NCBI GenBank assembly: GCA_023362775.1
Contig: JALMGJ010000012.1
Coordinates: forward strand, 26,815,001-26,879,000
Direction: 5' to 3'
Origin: Charina bottae
Lineage: Eukaryota; Chordata; Lepidosauria; Squamata; Charinaidae
DNA length: 64,000 bases
Positions 57,492-64,000 of the stretch are shown here, piece after piece. The notes beneath the pieces were generated by a model. It was not told the DNA's origin. It ran no database searches and saw only the letters and a program-made list of their open reading frames with translations. Numbering within the stretch: the stretch's first letter is position 1; each line of letters opens with the position of its first letter. A program made the translations under genes and the position numbers.

Positions 57492-59960
57492 GCTCTTTAG
57501 TTCCTCTTCACTTTCTGCCATTAGGGTGGTATCGTCTGCATATCTGAGGTTGTTGATATTTCTCCCGGCAATCTTAACTCCGGCTTGTGATTCATCCAGC
57601 CCGGCATTTCTCATGATGTACTCTGCATATAAGTTAAATAAGCAGGGTGATAATATACAGCCTTGTCGTACTCCTTTCCCAATTTTGAACCAGTCGGTTG
57701 TTCCATGTCCGGTTCTAACTGTTGCTTCTTGACCCGCATACAGGTTTCTCAGGAGACAGGTAAGGTGGTCTGGTACTCCCATCTCTTTAAGAATTTGCCA
57801 CAGTTTGTTGTGATCCACACAATCAAAGGCTTTAGCGTAGTCAATGAAGCAGAAGTAGATGTTTTTCTGGAACTCTCTTGCTTTTTCCATGATCCAGCGA
57901 ATGTTGGCAATCTGATCTCTAGTTCCTCTGCCTCTTCGAAACCCAGCTTGCACTTCTGGTAGTTCTCGGTTCACATACTGCTGAAGCCTAGCTTGTAGGA
58001 TTTTGAGCATAACCTTGCTAGCATGTGAAATGAGCGCAATTGTACGGTAGTTTGAACATTCTTTGGCATTGCCTTTCTTTGGAATTGGAACGTAAACTGA
58101 CCTTTTCCAATCCTGTGGCCACTGTTGAGTTTTCCAAATTTGTTGGCATATTGAGTGCAGCACTTTAACAGCATCATCTTTTAGGATTTTAAATAGCTCA
58201 GCTGGGATACTGTCTTCTCCGCTAGCTTTGTTGTTAGTAATGCTTCCTAAGGCCCACTTGACTTCACTCTCTAGGATGTCCGGCTCAAGGTCAGTGACCA
58301 CACCATCGTATTTATCAGGGATATTAAGATCTTTCTTGTATAGTTCTTCTGTGTATTCTTGCCACCTCTTCTTAATCTCTTCTGCTTCTGTTAGGTCCCT
58401 ACCTTTTTTGTCCTTTATCATGCCCATCTTTGCACAAAACCTTCCCTTGATATCTCCGATTTTCTTGAAGAGATCTCTAGTCTTCCCCATTCTATTGTTT
58501 TCCTCGATTTCTTTGCATTGTTCATTTAAGAAGGCCTTCTTATCTCTCCTTGCTATTCTCTGGAATTCTGCATTCAGTTGTTTATATCTTTCCCTTTCTC
58601 CCTTGCCTTTTGCTTCCCTTCTTTCCTCAGCTATTTGTAAAGCCTCATCAGTCAGCCACTTTGCTTTCTTGCATTTCTTTTTCTTTGGGATGGTTTTAGT
58701 TGCTGCCTCCTGTACAATGTTACGAACCTCCATCCATAGTTCTTCAGGCACTCTGTCTACCAGATCTAATCCTTTAAATCTATTCCTCACCTCCACTGTA
58801 TATTCATAAGGGATATGATTTAGGTCATACCTGATTGGTCTAGTGGTTTTCTCTACGTTCTTCAATTTAAGCCTAAATTTTGCGATAAGAAGCTCATGAT
58901 CTGAGCCACAGTCAGCTCCAGGTCTTGTTTTTGCTGATTGTATAGAGCTTCTCCATCTTTGGCTGCAAATTATATAATCAATCTGATTTTGGTATTGACC
59001 ATCTGGAGATGTCCATGTGTAGAGTCTTCTTTTGTGTTGTTGGAAAAGAGTGTTTGCTATGACCAGCGTGTTCTCTTGACAAAACTCTATTAGCCTTTGC
59101 CCTGCTTCATTTTGTACTCCGAGGCCGAACTTGCCTGTTATTCCGGTTATTTTTTGACTTCCTACCTTAGCATTCCAGTCCCCTATGATGAAAAGGACAT
59201 CTTTTTTTGGTGTTAGTTCTAGAAGGTGTTGTAGGTCTTCATAGAACCGGTCAACTTCAGCTTCTTCGGTATCAGTGGTTGGGGCATAGACTTGGATCAC
59301 TGTGATGTTGAATGGTTTGCCTTGGATTCGAACTGAAAGCATTCTGTCGTTTTTGAGGTTGTACCCCAGTACTGCCTTTCCCACTCTTTTATTGACTATG
59401 AGAGCTACTCCATTTCTTCTAAGGGATTCTTGCCCACAGTAGTATATATAATGGTCTCCTGAATTAAATTCGCCCATTCCTGTCCATTTTAGTTCGCTGA
59501 TTCCCAATATGTCGATGTTCAATCTTGTCATCTCATGTTTGACCACATCCAGCTTACCTTGATTCATAGATCTTACATTCCAGGTTCCTATGCAATATTG
59601 TTCTTTACAGCATCGGACTTTCCTTCCACTTCCAGACACATCCACAACTGAGCGTCCTTTCGGCTTTGGCCCAGCCGCTTCACTCTTTCTGGAGCTACTC
59701 GGAATTGCCCTCCGCTCTTCCCCAGTAGCATTTTGGACACCTTCCGACCTGAGGGGCTCATCTTCCGGCGTCATATCTTTTAGCCTTTTGATACTGTCCA
59801 TGGGTTTTCTTGGCAAGGATACTGGAGTGGTTTGCCATTCCCTCCTCCAGTTTTGGACCACGTTTTGTCAGAACTCTCCGTCATGACCTGTTCTTCTTGA
59901 CCTGACTTCATTGAGTTACGCAAGCCCCTTCGCCACGACAAGGCAGTGATCCATGAAGGG
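57492..59960 (-). mobile_element. BovB LINE with intact 5' end and long ORF2, 3'-truncated
   Basis: The minus strand has an 824-codon frame (59861-57387). It holds the AP-endonuclease with its key residues: WNVRS (94-98), SELKW (122-126), GDWN (227-230), GSDH (319-322); then RT with FIDYAKAFD (672-680) and YADD (774-777). Residues 1-790 are BovB; residues 791-824 are translated Penelope-like flank, so the RT thumb and C-terminus, 3' UTR and tail are missing. The 5' UTR is kept (complement of GATCCATGAAGGGG, ACAAGGCAGT at about 59930-59960), with CACTCCAGTATCCTTGCCAA near the first Met. BovB is an RTE-clade LINE shared by squamates and ruminants through horizontal transfer. Confidence 0.93.
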
Positions 59961-60420
59961 GAAAAAAATATCTATGGAAACCCGTAAAAATTGGGCTTTT
60001 GAACTTTGTAAAATATCTTGGAATAATTGTCCCAAGACTGTTTTCTTTATTTGTAGGTATAAATATTTCAGTTTGTTTATCTCAAATTAATATTGATATA
60101 AATAGATGGTTAAAAATCCCAGTGAGTTTATGTGGAAAGATCAATGTTGTAAATGTTAAAGTTACTTTAAGACTGATATATTAAGCTGTTTATGGGAAGG
60201 ACAACCCCTTAGATTTTCTTTATCTACATTATAGTTATCATATGATGATGGGCTTTTTAACTATGACTTACAGCTTTATCATTCGACATATGTTCTGACT
60301 TCTATTTAGTTATAGAACCCAACTGGTCATGTCCAAACACATTTATGGGCACAATTAAAAAGTTATGGGACCTCCTTGATGTGATGGTAGGGTCTTAGTT
60401 ACTCCATTTTAATTAGGTTA
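59961..60420 (+). mobile_element. L1-type LINE, decayed RT C-terminal segment
   Basis: + frames read VKYLGI, INIDINRWLKIPVSLCGKIN and VVNVKVTLRLIY, the L1 order KYLGI...L..L..W..LPLS..GRI..(I)KM..LP. Many stops; starts abruptly at the BovB 5' end. Confidence 0.65.
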
Positions 60421-61640
60421 CTCTTAGTTTAATCTATTTTATTTGCAGGATGATGTATACTAAAGCATATGTTGTTAATCCAACCCCCTGCAATAGCTTA
60501 CAATAACTGAATGTAAAAGCATTGAGTTTTTAGTTGCCTTTATTTTCAATTTCTTTAATTTTACTTTTAAAACTCTATCAGATGCCTGGTCCTCTTCCTC
60601 CTTCTTGCTGATTCTTATTTTTGACCTCCTTGCACATGTGATTTTTGCTGGACATGTTCCCATAGCAACCTTGCGGTCTCAGACGGGGGTCAGTAATTGG
60701 GGAAAGACTATTTTGCTCTGATTCTTAAATTTCTCATGGTGTTTGAGAAAGATTTTTATGGCTTTTTGGTAGCCCAAACACATCTTCTCAATACGATGAA
60801 ACAGCTTTGAATATCATCAATACTATTTGTTTCCTCTGGATTATAGATGGCATCTATTTTAGCATAATTTAAAACTTATCGCAAAATAAAATACTTCACA
60901 ATTCACCAGGGAATATAATCATTTGCTATCTCCCTATCTGTATTTTCTGGATGGTTAGGAAACCAACTGTGCAGAGGAATCCTTTATCTGAAAACATTTT
61001 CTATTTCATTTTCTATTTCAGGGTTGGATTAGGACGGCAAGTCCTTCTGCGCAGTTCCCAGACAACTGCCAAAGTTGTTTCCAGGACGAATTTTATAAGT
61101 AGCAGAAGCTGGAAATTATCAAATCCACGAGTATTGGATATTCATCACTATCCACCAAATTGTTTCCTTCATGGTTCAGAATAGAGGAAGGATCACCTGG
61201 TGTCCTACTTTCCATCTCTATTCTGCTGCTGTTATGTCATAAAAGGGTTAAGGCTGGAACAACCAAAGGCCCCTCCCTTTGGGACATTCTATGCTAATTA
61301 CCCCCAGTTGGTTCCAATGACTCTGGGAAGTTCTATGCTTTTGATATACATATACAGTAGATAAAAATAGATAATTTAACTGATTGCCTGTTATTCATGT
61401 CTTTCTCCTTGCTTCCGTATGCTATTTATCCTGTTTTTGACAGTTCAATATCTGTGATGCTTGCTGCTGTTTAATAAGTAAATATCAAGCTATATTGTTT
61501 TTTAGCTGTATTGAGTAGGATGTGTGTCTACTCTGACCCCAGTCCAGGGATGGACCGGGAGTGTGCTGGGTGCAACAGAAAATTACCTACAATAACAAAG
61601 AATAGTAACCGTACTAATAGTAAATTGATAGTAATATTAA
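60421..61640. other. Upstream flank, possible solo LTR at 61230-61576
   Basis: Mostly unassigned AT-rich DNA. TGTTATGTCATAAAAGGG... GTGCTGGGTGCAACA (61230-61576) starts TG and ends CA as an LTR would, but no flanking duplication is seen, so this is weak. Confidence 0.3.
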
Positions 61641-61647
61641 ATTTTAC

Positions 61648-62090
61648 ATAGCCAGGGTGGTTGGCAGCCTCCAGCCAACCTTGGCTGATTTTAAAAACTA
61701 AGCAGAGTAGCCAACTTTATTTTAGATCAGCCTTTCTCAACCTTTTGACCCTGGAGGAACCCTTGAAATATTTTTCAGGCCTCGGGGAACCCCTGCACAT
61801 TCAGGCTCAAATATAGGTCAGAAATTACAAAATTATTATATTCGTTTCATGGGTAGGCCTGTACATATGCATTAACAGTGTTCTTAAACTAAAAATAAAG
61901 AATGAAACTTACCTCTTTAATGTGAAGTTGCCTGAATTTGAAATAATTTTTAAAAATAAATTATGATCTCCCAGGGAATCCCTAGTGACCTCTCACGGAA
62001 CCCTGGTTGAGAAACCCTGTTTTAGACTAATGTGTAGTTTGGACCCAGCTACGTGGTTAATTTTGGATGGGCTACATAAATTCCAATGAA
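61648..62090 (+). mobile_element. 5S rRNA-derived SINE split by a hAT MITE
   Basis: AGCCAGGGTGGTTGGCAGCC, AAACTAAGCAGAGTAGCC (5S box A-like) lie left of the insertion 61728-62019, and GGTTAATTTTGGATGGGCTA (box C-like) lies right of it. Confidence 0.6.
61728..62019 (-). mobile_element. hAT MITE family B inside 5S-related SINE
   Basis: CAGCCTTTCTCAACCTTTTG to GGTTGAGAAACCCTG with TTTTAGAT / TTTTAGAC flanks. Confidence 0.9.
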
Positions 62091-62196
62091 AGCATTGGTA
62101 ATCATGTATAACCATGGGCAAGCATGTTTCACAAATACTGTATACCCCCTTTATTTAAATGCAATAAAAGGTGGGGAAAATTAAATTCATATATAG

Positions 62197-62461
62197 CAGT
62201 ATTTCTCAACCTTGGGAACTTTAAGATGTGTGGACTTCAACTCAACCTTGGGAACTTTAAGGTGTGTGTGGACTTCAACTCCCAGAATTCCCCAGAAAGG
62301 CACCACACTTTCTAGACCCTTTGGAGCAGGGTTCCTCAACCTCAGCCATTTTAAGATGTGTGGACTTCAACTTCCAGAATCCCCCAGCCAGCCTTGCTGG
62401 CTGGGGAATTCTGGGAGTTGAAGTCCACACATCTTAAAATTTCCAAAGTTGAGAAACACTG
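62197..62461. mobile_element. Two family A MITE segments in tandem or nested
   Basis: A partial arm starting CAGTATTTCTCAACC (62197) contains a duplicated AACCTTGGGAACTTTAAG piece, and a complete element runs 62327-62461 (CAGGGTTCCTCAACC to GTTGAGAAACACTG). The pair as a whole is flanked by ATATATAG / CTATATAG. Confidence 0.8.
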
Positions 62462-62577
62462 CTATATAGGGATTCTCCAATCTGGATTCTAATTAACTAC
62501 AACATTGCAATGTACTCTTTTCAGTAATTGCAGCATAGATCAGTCTCTCTCTGACAGTATTCCCATGTTCAGATGCA

Positions 62578-64000
62578 GTTTGTTGTTGTTTATTCGTTCA
62601 GTCGTTTCCGACTCTTCGTGACTTCATGGACCAGTCCACGCCAGAGCTTCCTGTCGGCTGTCACCATCCCCAGCTCCCCCATGGTTGAGTCCGTCACCTC
62701 CAGAATACCATCCATCCATCTTGCCCTTGGTCGTCCCCTCTTCCTTTTGCCTTCCACTTTCCCTAGCATCAGCCTCTTCTCCAGGGTATCCTGTCTTCTC
62801 ATTATGTGGCCAAAGTACTTCAGTTTTGCCTTTAATATCATTCCCTCAAGTGAGCAGTCTGGCTTGATTTCCTGGAGTATGGACTGGTTTGATCTTCTTG
62901 CAGTCCAAGGCACTCTCAGAATTTTCCTCCAACACCACAGTTCAAAAGCATCTATCTTCCTTCGCTCAGCCTTCCTTATGGTCCAGCTCTCACAGCCATA
63001 GGTTACTACAGGGAATACCATTGCTTTAACTATGCGGACCTTTGTTGTCAGTGTGATGTCTCTGCTCTTAACTATTTTATCAAGATTTGCCATTGCTCTC
63101 CTCCCAAGAAGTAGACGTCTTCTGATTTCCTGGCTGCAGTCAGCGTCTGCAGTAATCTTTGTGCCTAGAAATACAAAGTCTGTCACTGCCTCCACTTTTT
63201 CTCCCTCTATTTGCCAGTCATCAATCAAGCTCGTTGCCATAATCTTGTTTTTTTTGAGGTTTAACTGCAACCCAGCTTTTGCACTTTCTTCTTTCACCTT
63301 CGTCATAAGGCTCCTCAACTCCTCCTCGCTTTCAGCCATCAAAGTGGTATCATCTGCATATCTGAGATTGTTAATGTTTCTTCCAGCGATTTTAACTCCA
63401 GCCTTGGATTCCTCAAGCCCAGCATGTCGCATGATGTGTTCTGCGTACAGGTTGAATAGGTAGGGTGAGAGTATACAACCCTGCCGTACTCCTTTCCCAA
63501 TCTTAAACCAGTCCGTTGTTCCGTGCTCTGTTCTTACCGTTGCTACTTGGTCGTTATACAGATTCCTCAGGAGGCAGACAAGATGACTTGGTATCCCCAT
63601 ACCACCAAGAACTTGCCACAATTTGTTATGATCCACACAGTCAAAGGCTTTAGAATAGTCAATAAAACAGAAATAGATGTTTTTCTGAAATTCCCTGGCT
63701 TTCTCCATTATCCAGCGGATATTGGCAATTTGGTCTCTAGTTCCTCTGCCTTTTCTAAACCCAGCTTGTACATCTGGCAATTCTCGCTCCATGAATTGCT
63801 GGAGTCTACCCTGCAAGATCTTGAGCATTACCTTACTGGCATGTGAAATAAGTGCCACTGTTCGATAGTTTGAACATTCTTTAGTGCTTCCCTTTTTTGG
63901 TATGGGGATATAAGTTGATTTTTTCCAATCTGATGGCCATTCTTGTGTTTTCCAAATCTGCTGGCATATGGCATGCATCACCCTGACAGCATCATCTTGC
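62578..64000 (-). mobile_element. RTE/BovB-related LINE, second subfamily, RT to 3' end
   Basis: The minus strand is open from the window edge to 62590. It reads DDAVRVMHAICQQIWKTQEW, then CFIDYSKAFDCVDHNKLW, YADDTTLMAES, and a C-terminus with WCWRKILRVPWTARRSNQ, KYFGHIMRRQDTLEKRLMLG and KSRKRLNE. It is clearly BovB-like but differs from the other copies at many positions (QEIKPDCSLEGMILKAK, RARWMDGILEVTDS), so it is a separate subfamily. At least 463 codons are uninterrupted; the endonuclease half would lie right of the window. The 3' tail (complement of GTTGTTGTTTATTCGTTCAG) is intact. Confidence 0.92.

Overview
The window is vertebrate nuclear DNA, most likely from a squamate reptile (lizard or snake). 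The evidence is intron/exon structure plus a repeat set typical of squamates: BovB (RTE) LINEs, Sauria-type tRNA SINEs, L2, CR1, R4-like, L1 and Penelope-like remnants, and many short non-autonomous hAT elements. No prokaryotic gene organisation is present.

One host gene is recognisable: the 5' part of CTIF (CBP80/20-dependent translation initiation factor) on the minus strand. Five coding exons were found by reading splice sites and frame on the minus strand: 15631-15452 (start codon, residues 1-60), 13989-13906, 12750-12677, 9123-9019 and 7431-7356. Their phases join without a break into 173 codons ending at phase 0; the rest of the gene lies left of the window. A CpG island at about 55250-56460 holds a likely promoter and a non-coding first exon with a minus-strand donor at 56025/56024. 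Intron 1 would then span about 40 kb (15.7-56.0 kb), and the DNA right of 56.5 kb is upstream flank.

Introns and flank are packed with mobile elements. BovB copies lie at 1-365, 3474-3745, 33660-35290, 57492-59960 and (a diverged RTE/BovB subfamily) 62578-64000. The 57492-59960 copy keeps its 5' end and an open frame but has lost its 3' end, where it abuts a Penelope-like remnant. Seven Sauria SINEs share a 16-base stretch with the BovB 3' end. A second tRNA-type SINE family carries an internal 101-102 bp tandem repeat at three separate loci. Four families of non-autonomous hAT elements are inserted with 8-bp duplications, of which 20 of 23 read nnnTAnnn; two of them are nested inside copies of their own family, and three more sit inside SINEs.

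The most useful observations are the unannotated CTIF exons and promoter, the shared Buster-like target pattern of the four hAT families, the VNTRs that grew inside a SINE and inside a hAT element, a perfect 98-bp palindrome, and the Penelope/BovB junction with a hammerhead-like motif. No clearly new protein-coding system was found; nearly all other open frames are shadows of repeats.
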